Assembly: GCA_030453055.1 (NCBI GenBank)
Contig: JAKDLC010000071.1
Span: 1 to 8,544 of the forward strand
Direction of reading: 5' to 3'
Origin: Nitrosospira sp.
Lineage (GTDB): Bacteria > Pseudomonadota > Gammaproteobacteria > Burkholderiales > Nitrosomonadaceae
Length of the DNA stretch: 8,544 bases
This document shows, in pieces, positions 1 through 6,770 of the stretch. A model generated the notes under the pieces. The model saw nothing but the letters and a program-made list of their open reading frames with translations. It had not been told where the DNA came from and did no database searches. The position numbers and the translations under genes are program-made. Numbering within the stretch: position 1 is the stretch's first letter; each line of letters starts with the position of its first letter.

Positions 1-3000
1 CCTTGCCTGCAACGCCGCGTGGCGGATCGAATAAGAATCCTGAATCGCGCTGCGCTTATCTCCCACTGTATTGATAATTAAATCCATTTCTCCGTTTTTT
101 ATCATGTCTACGATATGGGGGCGCCCTTCCGCCATTTTGTTTACCGTCATTACTGTCAGCCCCGCGTCGATCAGCGCGGTAGCGGTACCGCGAGTAGCAT
201 AAAGGGTGAATCCCAGTTCTGCAAGATTGCGGGCGATTTCCACCGCCCGGGGTTTATCCGACCGACGCACGCTAATGAAGACCTTGCCGGCGTCGGGTAA
301 CTTTACGCCGGCGGCCAACTGCGATTTGACAAACGCTTCCGCGAAAGTATATCCCACGCCCATTACTTCGCCGGTGGATTTCATTTCGGGCCCGAGTATC
401 GTATCCACACCGGGAAATTTGATAAACGGAAACACGGCTTCCTTGACCGAATAATGAAGAGGACTGGGCTCTCTGATCACACCCTGACAGGCGAGCGTCA
501 TTCCGGTCATACAGCGCGCGGCAATTTTCGCCAATTGCAATCCGGTGGCTTTGGATACGAAAGGCACGGTACGCGACGCCCTGGGGTTGACTTCCAGCAC
601 GTATACGGTCTCCCCCTGAATGGCGAATTGCACATTCATCAATCCCACCACTTTGAGGGCGTGCGCCATTGCGGAAGTCTGGCGGCGCAACTCATCCTGC
701 AGGGCAGACGACAGGCTGAAAGGCGGCAACGAACAGGCCGAGTCGCCCGAGTGCACGCCGGCCTGCTCGATGTGTTCCATGATACCGCCAATCAGTACAG
801 CCTTTCCATCGCAAATCGCATCCACATCCACTTCAATGGCGTCATTGAGAAAATGATCCAGCAGCACCGGCGAATCGTGTGAAACTTTCACCGCCTCGCG
901 CATGTAACGTTCCAGATAGACTTGCTCATGGATGATTTCCATGGCGCGGCCTCCCAATACATAGCTGGGACGCACTACAAGCGGATATCCGATTTCGTTA
1001 GCGGCGGCGAGAGCGGCTTCCGGATTGCGCGCGGTACGATTCAGCGGTTGTTTCAACCCAAGCCGATGCAGCATTTTCTGAAAACGTTCGCGATCTTCGG
1101 CACAGTCGATCATGTCGGGACTGGTGCCAATGATGGGTACCCCGTTTGCCTCCAGATCTCGCGCAAGTTTCAGTGGCGTCTGCCCGCCATATTGCACAAT
1201 CACGCCCACCGGCTTCTCCACCGCGACGATTTCGAGCACATCCTCCAGTGTCAGCGGCTCAAAATACAGCCGGTCGGAAGTGTCGTAATCGGTCGACACC
1301 GTTTCAGGATTACAGTTGACCATGATGGTCTCGAAACCATCCTCACGTAAAGCCAACGCCGCATGGACACAGCAGTAGTCAAACTCGATGCCCTGTCCGA
1401 TGCGATTGGGTCCGCCTCCCAGCACCATGATTTTTTTTCTGGTGCCGGGGAGCGCTTCGCATTCCTCCTCGTAAGTGGAGTACAAGTAAGCCGTATGGGT
1501 AGCGAATTCAGCGGCGCAGGTATCGACCCGCTTGTATACCGGACGCAGGTTGAGTTGATGACGCCTGGTACGTACTATCGCCTGGGTCGTGTTCATCAGC
1601 GTGGCCAGACGCCGGTCGGAGAAACCGCTGCGTTTCAATTTACGCAACGCGTGCAGATCAAGCCTATCCGGAGTTCTGCCGGCAAGAGACCGTTCCTGTT
1701 TCACCAAATCCTCGATCTGCGCCAGAAACCACGGATCGATGTGTGTAAGCTTACTGATTTCATCGAGATTCATGCCGCAACGAAATGCGTCGGCAACATA
1801 CCAGATTCGCTCCGGGCCGGGATCGCTCAATTCGGTTTCGATAATTTCAATATCGGATGTTTTCTCGTCCAGACCATCGACGCCGATTTCCAGTCCACGC
1901 AAGGCCTTTTGCAAAGATTCCTGAAATGTGCGCCCAATCGCCATGACTTCGCCCACCGACTTCATCTGGGTGGTAAGCCGGTCGTTAGCCTGAGGAAATT
2001 TCTCGAAAGCGAAACGCGGTACTTTAGTGACCACATAATCTATCGTGGGTTCGAATGAAGCCGGCATTGCCCCGCCGGTAATCTCGTTCCGTAGTTCATC
2101 CAGCGTATAACCGACCGCGAGCTTGGCCGCTACCCTGGCGATGGGAAACCCGGTTGCTTTCGAAGCCAGGGCGGAGGACCGCGACACTCGCGGATTCATT
2201 TCGATAACCAGCATACGGCCATCCTGCGGGTTGATGGCAAACTGGACGTTGGAACCACCCGTTTCCACGCCGATCTCGCGCAACACTGCTATCGATGCGT
2301 TGCGCATCATTTGATATTCCTTATCCGTCAGCGTTTGCGCCGGCGCGACCGTGATGGAATCACCCGTATGGACGCCCATCGGGTCAAGGTTTTCGATGGT
2401 GCACACGACAATGCAATTGTCTTGCTTGTCCCGTATGACTTCCATCTCGAATTCTTTCCAGCCTATGACGGATTCCTCGATCAGCAATTCCCTGGTAGGC
2501 GAAGCTTCCAGCCCGCGCTCACAGATACCGAGGAATTCCTCCCGGTTGTAGGCGATGCCGCCGCCGCTGCCGCCCATGGTAAACGACGGACGGATGATGG
2601 TGGGGTAGGCTACCATCGCCTGTACTTGCAGCGCTTCCTCCAAGCTGTGCGCTATGGCCGAACGCGCCGAACCCAGCCCGATTCTGCTCATGGCCTGCTT
2701 GAATTTCTCCCGGTCCTCGGCCTTGTCGATAGCCTCCCGCGAGGCGCCGATCAATTCGACGCCATATTTTTTCAGCACACCGTTCTTTGCCAGATCCAGA
2801 GCGCAATTCAACGCGGTCTGTCCGCCCATCGTTGGCAGTAGTGCGTCCGGGCGTTCTACGGCAATGATTTTTTCCAGCATGGACCAGATAATCGGTTCGA
2901 TATAAGTAGCATCGGCCATTTCGGGATCGGTCATGATGGTGGCGGGGTTCGAGTTCACCAGGATGACGCGATAACCCTCTTCGCGAAGCGCCTTGCACGC

Positions 3001-3096
3001 TTGCGCACCGGAATAATCGAATTCGCACGCCTGGCCGATGATGATGGGCCCGGCGCCAATGATGAGAATGGATTTTATATCGGTGCGTTTAGGCAT
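1..3096 (-). CDS. carB: Carbamoyl-phosphate synthase large subunit, 3' end cut by window edge
   Basis: The synthetase subunit makes carbamoyl phosphate from bicarbonate, two ATP and ammonia channelled from CarA; the product feeds arginine and pyrimidine synthesis in the cytoplasm. The frame is open for 1032 codons from ATG (protein begins [18 protein letters not shown]) to the left edge without any stop. The two homologous ATP-grasp halves are visible: first half with [10 protein letters not shown] near residue 173 and EMNPR at 299-303 (same numbering as E. coli E299/N301/R303); second half opening with [15 protein letters not shown] near 559 and EVNPR at 835-839. The C-terminal MGS-like allosteric domain keeps T968, T971 and K987, aligning with E. 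coli T974, T977 and K993, so UMP/ornithine-type control is likely. By that offset of six, about 35 residues are missing beyond the edge. No Shine-Dalgarno lies just before the ATG. It is 48 bases after carA. The product is certain; only the end is unseen. Confidence 0.97.
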   Translation of the reverse strand, partial: MPKRTDIKSILIIGAGPIIIGQACEFDYSGAQACKALREEGYRVILVNSNPATIMTDPEMADATYIEPIIWSMLEKIIAVERPDALLPTMGGQTALNCALDLAKNGVLKKYGVELIGASREAIDKAEDREKFKQAMSRIGLGSARSAIAHSLEEALQVQAMVAYPTIIRPSFTMGGSGGGIAYNREEFLGICERGLEASPTRELLIEESVIGWKEFEMEVIRDKQDNCIVVCTIENLDPMGVHTGDSITVAPAQTLTDKEYQMMRNASIAVLREIGVETGGSNVQFAINPQDGRMLVIEMNPRVSRSSALASKATGFPIARVAAKLAVGYTLDELRNEITGGAMPASFEPTIDYVVTKVPRFAFEKFPQANDRLTTQMKSVGEVMAIGRTFQESLQKALRGLEIGVDGLDEKTSDIEIIETELSDPGPERIWYVADAFRCGMNLDEISKLTHIDPWFLAQIEDLVKQERSLAGRTPDRLDLHALRKLKRSGFSDRRLATLMNTTQAIVRTRRHQLNLRPVYKRVDTCAAEFATHTAYLYSTYEEECEALPGTRKKIMVLGGGPNRIGQGIEFDYCCVHAALALREDGFETIMVNCNPETVSTDYDTSDRLYFEPLTLEDVLEIVAVEKPVGVIVQYGGQTPLKLARDLEANGVPIIGTSPDMIDCAEDRERFQKMLHRLGLKQPLNRTARNPEAALAAANEIGYPLVVRPSYVLGGRAMEIIHEQVYLERYMREAVKVSHDSPVLLDHFLNDAIEVDVDAICDGKAVLIGGIMEHIEQAGVHSGDSACSLPPFSLSSALQDELRRQTSAMAHALKVVGLMNVQFAIQGETVYVLEVNPRASRTVPFVSKATGLQLAKIAARCMTGMTLACQGVIREPSPLHYSVKEAVFPFIKFPGVDTILGPEMKSTGEVMGVGYTFAEAFVKSQLAAGVKLPDAGKVFISVRRSDKPRAVEIARNLAELGFTLYATRGTATALIDAGLTVMTVNKMAEGRPHIVDMIKNGEMDLIINTVGDKRSAIQDSYSIRHAALQAR

Positions 3097-3148
3097 AGAC
3101 GCGATGAGTTTTAAAGCGGCAAGGCGGCCCGTCACTTTTACGTTTCAT
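3089..3148 (-). CDS. Possible 19-residue bridging ORF between carA and carB
   Basis: The ATG overlaps the carA stop as ATGA and sits 5 bases after GGAGGAG (3154-3160), the best Shine-Dalgarno in the car region. The frame reads [19 protein letters not shown] and stops with a TAA whose bases lie in codons 2 and 3 of carB, five bases after the A of the carB ATG. carB itself has no purine-rich ribosome site in the preceding 30 bases. I infer a translational bridge: ribosomes leaving carA could start here and, on stopping, restart at carB. The peptide is basic and resembles nothing I know. It may instead be chance, with the strong site serving no protein at all. Confidence 0.35.
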   Translation of the reverse strand: MKRKSDGPPCRFKTHRVYA

Positions 3149-4284
3149 TTTTTCTCCTCCATCAATCCGATGAATTTGTCGAATAAATAATCCAGATCGT
3201 GAGGCCCCGGACTTCCTTCGGGGTGTCCCTGAAAGCAGAATGCACGCTGACCGGTCAACTCGAATCCTTGCAGGCTGCCGTCAAACAGCGACAAGTGCGT
3301 GACTCGCGCATTATTCGGCAGCGTATCGATATCCACGGCAAAACCGTGGTTCTGGCTGGAAATTACCACCCTGCCGGTGGCAAGATCCTGCACCGGATGG
3401 TTGGCGCCGTGATGACCGAACTTCATCTTTATGGTTTTGGCGCCACTGGCCAGTCCCAGCAATTGATGTCCCATGCAAACACCGAAAATCGGTATTTCGT
3501 TTTCAAGCAATTTTCTGGTTGCGGCAATGGCGTAATCGCAAGGCTCCGGGTCGCCCGGACCATTGGAGAGAAACACCCCGTTGGGTTGCAACGCCAGAAT
3601 CTGGTCCGCGGATGTTTGCGCAGGGAATACCGTAATCCTGCAGCCACGCTGCGCCAGCTTGCGAAGTATGTTGCGCTTGATTCCAAAATCCAATGCAACA
3701 ACATGAAAACGAGGATTTTCCTGGACTTGATAGTCGCGCCCCAGGCCCCATTCCCCTTCGCTCCATTCATAAGGCCGATCGCAGCTCACCACTTTGGCGA
3801 GATCCAATCCGATCAATCCCGGGAATTCTCTGGCGTGTTTCAGCGCCTCGGCTTCATCAAGGACGCCCGCCGTTAGACAGCCGGCTTGCGCACCCTTTTC
3901 CCGCAGGATGCGGGTGAGCTTCCGGGTGTCGATATCCGAAATCGCCACGATATTCTGCTGTTTGAGATATTCCGGCAAGGTTTGGGTCTGTCGCCAACTG
4001 CTGGAAGTCACGGGCAAGTCCCGAATCACCAGCCCCGCCGCATATACTCGATCAATCCTGCCGGATTCGACATCATCCGGGTTGGCGCCCGTATTGCCAA
4101 TGTGCGGATAAGTAAGCGTGACTATCTGGCGGCAATAGGATGGATCAGTAAGAATTTCCTGGTAACCGGTCATGGCGGTATTGAATACCACCTCACCAGT
4201 ACTGACCCCTTCCGCACCGATGGATATGCCGCGAAAAATGGTACCGTCGGCGAGCGCGAGAACGGCATGGGGGCGTTGTGACAC
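3145..4284 (-). CDS. carA: Carbamoyl-phosphate synthase small (glutaminase) subunit
   Basis: CarA hydrolyses glutamine and passes ammonia to CarB. The protein is 379 residues, the usual length. The N-terminal CPSase small-chain domain includes [20 protein letters not shown] (about 30-49) and [10 protein letters not shown]. The C-terminal class I glutamine amidotransferase domain starts near residue 193 and shows the oxyanion-region motif LSNGPGDP (239-246), the nucleophile in [12 protein letters not shown] (Cys270), and His354/Glu356 in [11 protein letters not shown], matching E. coli C269, H353 and E355. The usual HPEASPGPHD here has Gly for Ala. The start is GTG, chosen because the family N terminus begins there and GGAG lies six bases upstream (around 4291-4294). 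A dedicated promoter lies in the gap before it. carB follows after 48 bases in the same frame. Its last codons carry a strong GGAGGAG that is too far from the carB start to serve it directly. Confidence 0.98.
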   Translation of the reverse strand: MSQRPHAVLALADGTIFRGISIGAEGVSTGEVVFNTAMTGYQEILTDPSYCRQIVTLTYPHIGNTGANPDDVESGRIDRVYAAGLVIRDLPVTSSSWRQTQTLPEYLKQQNIVAISDIDTRKLTRILREKGAQAGCLTAGVLDEAEALKHAREFPGLIGLDLAKVVSCDRPYEWSEGEWGLGRDYQVQENPRFHVVALDFGIKRNILRKLAQRGCRITVFPAQTSADQILALQPNGVFLSNGPGDPEPCDYAIAATRKLLENEIPIFGVCMGHQLLGLASGAKTIKMKFGHHGANHPVQDLATGRVVISSQNHGFAVDIDTLPNNARVTHLSLFDGSLQGFELTGQRAFCFQGHPEGSPGPHDLDYLFDKFIGLMEEKK

Positions 4285-4290
4285 GGGAAG

Positions 4291-4294
4291 CTCC
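4291..4294 (-). promoter_or_regulatory. Ribosome binding site of carA
   Basis: On the minus strand the bases before carA read CTGGAGCTTCCC and then GTG, so GGAG is six bases from the start. This supports the GTG as the true start of carA, as no ATG gives a better N terminus. Confidence 0.7.
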
Positions 4295-4316
4295 AGGAAT
4301 GCTGATTAGGCGTAGA

Positions 4317-4346
4317 AAACGGGGCAAGCTACCGCCCGCCCCGTTT
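4317..4346 (-). terminator. GC-rich hairpin in the carA leader, attenuator or terminator-like
   Basis: AAACGGGGC (4317-4325) and GCCCCGTTT (4338-4346) are exact reverse complements, giving a 9-bp stem with a 12-base loop. On the minus strand the stem ends in TTTT followed by CTACG, a short U tract. The hairpin lies a few bases after the predicted carA start of transcription and 33 bases before the carA GTG. It could terminate read-through from dapB, act as an attenuator of carA, or just stabilise the mRNA 5' end. The U tract is short for an efficient terminator. Confidence 0.5.
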
Positions 4347-4359
4347 CCGCGAACTTGAG

Positions 4360-4388
4360 ATTATACGTCCAAAAGGCGCATGCTTCAA
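4360..4388 (-). promoter_or_regulatory. Sigma70-type promoter of carAB
   Basis: On the minus strand TTGAAG (4383-4388) is followed by a 17-base spacer and a perfect TATAAT (4360-4365). Transcription would begin near 4353, giving a leader of about 70 bases before carA. The box match, ideal spacing and position just upstream of carA make this the best promoter in the window. It would let carAB be expressed independently of bamE-dapB. Confidence 0.75.
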
Positions 4389-4394
4389 TGAAGC
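4382..4394. promoter_or_regulatory. Palindrome over the carA -35 box, possible operator
   Basis: GCTTCA and TGAAGC are perfect 6-base inverted arms around a single central A, and they contain the whole -35 hexamer of the carA promoter. A protein bound here would compete with RNA polymerase. The sequence does not match ArgR, PurR or Fur boxes as I know them, so no regulator is named. Confidence 0.35.
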
Positions 4395-4460
4395 CAAGCC
4401 AGTGCGGTCTACCCGAAGACGCTATGTAATTTACTTGTCAGTTCAAGGTCGAAAATGTTG

Positions 4461-4476
4461 CCGCTCCGACGAGCGG
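4461..4476 (-). terminator. Short hairpin directly after dapB, weak terminator candidate
   Basis: On the minus strand CCGCTC, loop GTCG, GAGCGG form a perfect 6-bp GC-rich stem starting two bases after the dapB stop codon. It is followed by CAACATTTTCG, so the T run is short and displaced by five bases. It could end or protect the bamE-dapB message, but it may not terminate well. Confidence 0.4.
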
Positions 4477-4477
4477 G

Positions 4478-5287
<810 letters not shown>

Positions 5288-5315
5288 TTAGTTTTTCAGC
5301 CCGGACAGTAACTCC

Positions 5316-6026
5316 CTACTCCTTCGGTTGCTCCGCCCCTTTACCGCCTGCGTCCGCAGCCCGCGATGGCAGCCGTCTGGCGTCTGCGGCGCCTGATTCC
5401 CGTGAAATCGGCGTCTTGCTCACCGCCGGAACGTCACCCGGAACACCGGCGGACGCCGAAACGCTGCTCGAAGCCGGCGGCATACCGCTCGACGCGGGCA
5501 TCCCGCTTGCTTCTTTGATTACAGGCTTGACGGGCTCAACCGGCTCAACCGGCTGAGGCAGAGCCGTAGCCTGTAATGGTGTTTGTCTCAAGCTGGTCAT
5601 GCCTGATTCCGGTAACACCGAGGTACCGCTCGAAGCCGGAACACCGCTTTCTTCCTTAATAGCGAGACCTGTCGGCTCAGCCGGCTGAGATGGAGCAAAG
5701 GCGATCGAAGGTGGGAAACTACCATCGATGCGCACCAATTTGTCGTCATTGAAAAACACTGTCAACTGACGTTGTTCGACCAACACGCCTTCTTGCTCAA
5801 GACGATATACGTAATCCCAACGATTGGGGTGAAAAGCGTCGCTAATCATTGGGGAACCCAGCACGAACCGCACCTGCGCCTTGGTCATGCCGGGCTTTAG
5901 CTTATCCACCAGTTCCTGCGTAATAACATTACCCTGTTGGATCTCGATTCTGTAGAACAGAGAGGGAACAGACGAACATCCGGCGAGCAGTAGCAAAACA
6001 AGCAACGTGGGGATTTTCGCGCGCAT
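5316..6026 (-). CDS. bamE: Outer membrane assembly lipoprotein BamE (SmpA/OmlA) with long C-terminal tail
   Basis: BamE is a small lipoprotein of the BAM complex that inserts beta-barrel proteins into the outer membrane. From ATG at 6026 the protein is 236 residues. It begins MRAKIPTLLVLLLLAGC, a short type II signal peptide whose lipobox LAGC makes Cys17 the lipidated residue. The SmpA/OmlA domain follows (about 27-105), with LKPGMTKAQVRFVLGSP and DAFHPNRWDYVYRL being typical. E. coli BamE is only 113 residues; here about 125 more residues rich in Pro, Ser, Ala, Val and Glu follow, with repeats, and are probably disordered. An in-frame TTG at 6047 would add seven residues (LETHAAA as read); I prefer the ATG because it gives a cleaner signal peptide and leaves room for a leader. 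Neither start has a clear ribosome site. fur is divergent and dapB follows after 34 bases. Confidence 0.9.
   Translation of the reverse strand: MRAKIPTLLVLLLLAGCSSVPSLFYRIEIQQGNVITQELVDKLKPGMTKAQVRFVLGSPMISDAFHPNRWDYVYRLEQEGVLVEQRQLTVFFNDDKLVRIDGSFPPSIAFAPSQPAEPTGLAIKEESGVPASSGTSVLPESGMTSLRQTPLQATALPQPVEPVEPVKPVIKEASGMPASSGMPPASSSVSASAGVPGDVPAVSKTPISRESGAADARRLPSRAADAGGKGAEQPKE
5484..5663 (-). repeat. Degenerate internal repeats in the BamE tail
   Basis: The tail carries IKEESGVPASSG (about 5625-5660) and IKEASGMPASSG (5484-5519), 10 of 12 residues alike and 47 codons apart. Their codons differ at many silent positions, so the copies are old, not a recent duplication. Between them PVEPVEPVKP is encoded by a 9-base tandem unit, GGCTCAACC twice on the plus strand at 5533-5550. 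Confidence 0.7.
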
Positions 6027-6040
6027 CGCGGCAGCGTGTG

Positions 6041-6069
6041 TTTCCAAAGCAAACTTAACGTTATATGAT
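6041..6069 (+). promoter_or_regulatory. Possible fur promoter in the bamE-fur divergent region
   Basis: TTTCCA (6041-6046), a 17-base spacer and TATGAT (6064-6069) form a plausible sigma70 promoter for fur, with a start of transcription near 6076 and about 25 bases of leader. The same AT-rich core read on the minus strand gives TATCAT (6065-6070) and TATAAC (6060-6065), possible -10 boxes for bamE, but no good minus-strand -35 box is seen. The two genes have only 74 bases between start codons, so they must share this region. Confidence 0.35.
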
Positions 6070-6100
6070 ACAGCAAATAACTTACCGGATGGGCAGGCCT

Positions 6101-6529
6101 ATGAGCAAACCGAACGATCTTAAAACCATGGGCTTAAAGGCCACGCTGCCGCGACTTAGAATACTGGGCCTGTTCGAAAACAGTCCAGTGCGGCACTTGT
6201 CGGCAGAGGACGTTTACAGGACGCTGATCGGTGAAGGCGAGGATATCGGTCTCGCCACTGTCTATCGGGTACTGACGCAGTTCGAACAGGCGGGATTGCT
6301 CGAGCGCCATCATTTCGAAGGGGGCAAGGCGGTGTTCGAGCTTGCGAGCAGCACCCACCACGACCATCTGGTATGCCTGCAATGCGGCCGGGTGGAAGAA
6401 TTTTACGACGCCGAAATCGAGAAGCGTCAAATAAAAATCGCCAAGGATCGGGGCTTTGCCATACACGAGCACTCGTTATCGCTTTACGCGGATTGCACCA
6501 AGCCGGCTTGCCCGCATCGAAAGGTATGA
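6101..6529 (+). CDS. fur: Ferric uptake regulator, Fur
   Basis: Fur is a dimeric metal-sensing repressor that with Fe(II) shuts off iron uptake genes. I start it at the ATG giving [22 protein letters not shown], the usual family N terminus, 142 residues in all; an in-frame ATG at 6065 would add 12 unlike residues and lies in the likely promoter -10. GGATGG at 6087-6092, eight bases upstream, may be the ribosome site. The winged-helix DNA-binding part (1-83) holds [12 protein letters not shown] and the recognition helix region [17 protein letters not shown] (49-65). Metal ligands are visible: His32, Glu80, the HHDH cluster at 86-89, CLQC (Cys92, Cys95) and the second cysteine pair Cys132/Cys137 in CTKPAC, so the structural zinc site looks complete. 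It is divergent from bamE, a common arrangement. No obvious terminator follows; ilvI lies 237 bases downstream on the same strand. Confidence 0.97.
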   Translation: MSKPNDLKTMGLKATLPRLRILGLFENSPVRHLSAEDVYRTLIGEGEDIGLATVYRVLTQFEQAGLLERHHFEGGKAVFELASSTHHDHLVCLQCGRVEEFYDAEIEKRQIKIAKDRGFAIHEHSLSLYADCTKPACPHRKV

Positions 6530-6534
6530 GACTG

Positions 6535-6554
6535 AATGGCTTACAATGGCTTAC
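6535..6554 (+). repeat. 10-base perfect tandem duplication after fur
   Basis: AATGGCTTAC occurs twice in direct tandem, starting six bases after the fur stop. It looks like a small slippage duplication in noncoding DNA. No function is evident. Confidence 0.8.
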
Positions 6555-6557
6555 GGG

Positions 6558-6586
6558 TTGACCAAAGATTGGCTAACCGTTACTGT
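6558..6586 (+). promoter_or_regulatory. Weak promoter candidate for ilvI
   Basis: TTGACC (6558-6563) matches five of six -35 positions and is followed at 17 bases by TACTGT (6581-6586), which keeps only the first, second and last -10 positions. It is the best pair I see in the fur-ilvI spacer and would give a leader of about 175 bases. Because no clear terminator follows fur, ilvI may also receive fur transcripts. Confidence 0.3.
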
Positions 6587-6626
6587 TCAGCGTTTTATTC
6601 GTCATTCTTGCCGGTATTCAATATTG

Positions 6627-6643
6627 GGATTCAACCTGAATCC
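6627..6643. promoter_or_regulatory. Perfect 7-bp inverted repeat upstream of ilvI
   Basis: GGATTCA, three bases ACC, then TGAATCC form a perfect inverted repeat 124 bases before ilvI. It could be a dimer-binding operator or a small hairpin in the leader. No T run follows, so it is not a terminator. Its right half is part of the repeat that recurs after ilvI. Confidence 0.4.
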
Positions 6644-6651
6644 GGCAGTTG
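6633..6651 (+). repeat. 19-base direct repeat, copy upstream of ilvI
   Basis: AACCTGAATCCGGCAGTTG matches the copy at 8470-8488 at 18 of 19 positions in the same orientation. The pair flanks ilvI exactly. It may be a dispersed genomic repeat, the end of a lost mobile element, or a regulator site. Confidence 0.6.
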
Positions 6652-6689
6652 GACAGGGTGGAAATCATCAAAACGGTGAAGGTCAAGTG

Positions 6690-6770
6690 ATGCAAAAAAT
6701 TCTGATGGATCATAACGCTAAATTAAAAAATGAGTGGTCAATCGCCAGATTCGGGTTCGATAAAGCATGA
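6690..6770 (+). CDS. Possible 26-residue upstream ORF coupled to ilvI
   Basis: The ATG lies seven bases after GAAGG (6678-6682), a fair Shine-Dalgarno, and the frame of 26 codons ends in a TGA that overlaps the ilvI ATG as ATGA. The peptide starts MQKILMDHNAKLKNEW and ends GFDKA. ilvI has no ribosome site of its own in the preceding 20 bases, so I infer translational coupling. It is not a classical ilv leader peptide: only four of 26 residues are Ile or Leu and there is no Val or run of such codons, and no terminator follows. The same frame is open upstream to an ATG at 6546, so the start is uncertain. I do not recognise the peptide. Confidence 0.4.
   Translation: MQKILMDHNAKLKNEWSIARFGFDKA

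Noticed and set aside
1363..2058. 231-codon plus-strand ORF opposite carB, and several shorter ones at 454-882, 922-1350 and 2311-2841
   Set aside because: They lie antisense to an intact, clearly recognisable carB and code for no recognisable domain; they are shadows of its codon bias.
2519..3028. 169-codon minus-strand ORF in another frame inside carB
   Set aside because: It overlaps the conserved first half of CarB in a different frame and has an Arg/Gly-rich composition with no known motif.
3199..3876. 225-codon plus-strand ORF opposite carA
   Set aside because: Antisense to a complete carA with all catalytic residues; no ribosome site or family likeness.
6050..6085. Fur box for autoregulation between bamE and fur
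   Set aside because: The AT-rich core resembles a Fur box only loosely and lacks the GATAAT-type repeats on both sides.
6571..6600. Terminator for fur around the GTTTTATT stretch
   Set aside because: The bases before the T run do not form a stable stem, so it is not a credible intrinsic terminator.
6546..6770. 74-codon reading of the fur-ilvI spacer as a protein gene
   Set aside because: It spans the promoter candidate and the inverted repeat, has no good ribosome site, and the translation looks random; only the last 26 codons have a plausible start signal.
6690..6770. Classical ilv leader-peptide attenuator
   Set aside because: No run of Ile, Val or Leu codons and no terminator hairpin with a T run before ilvI.
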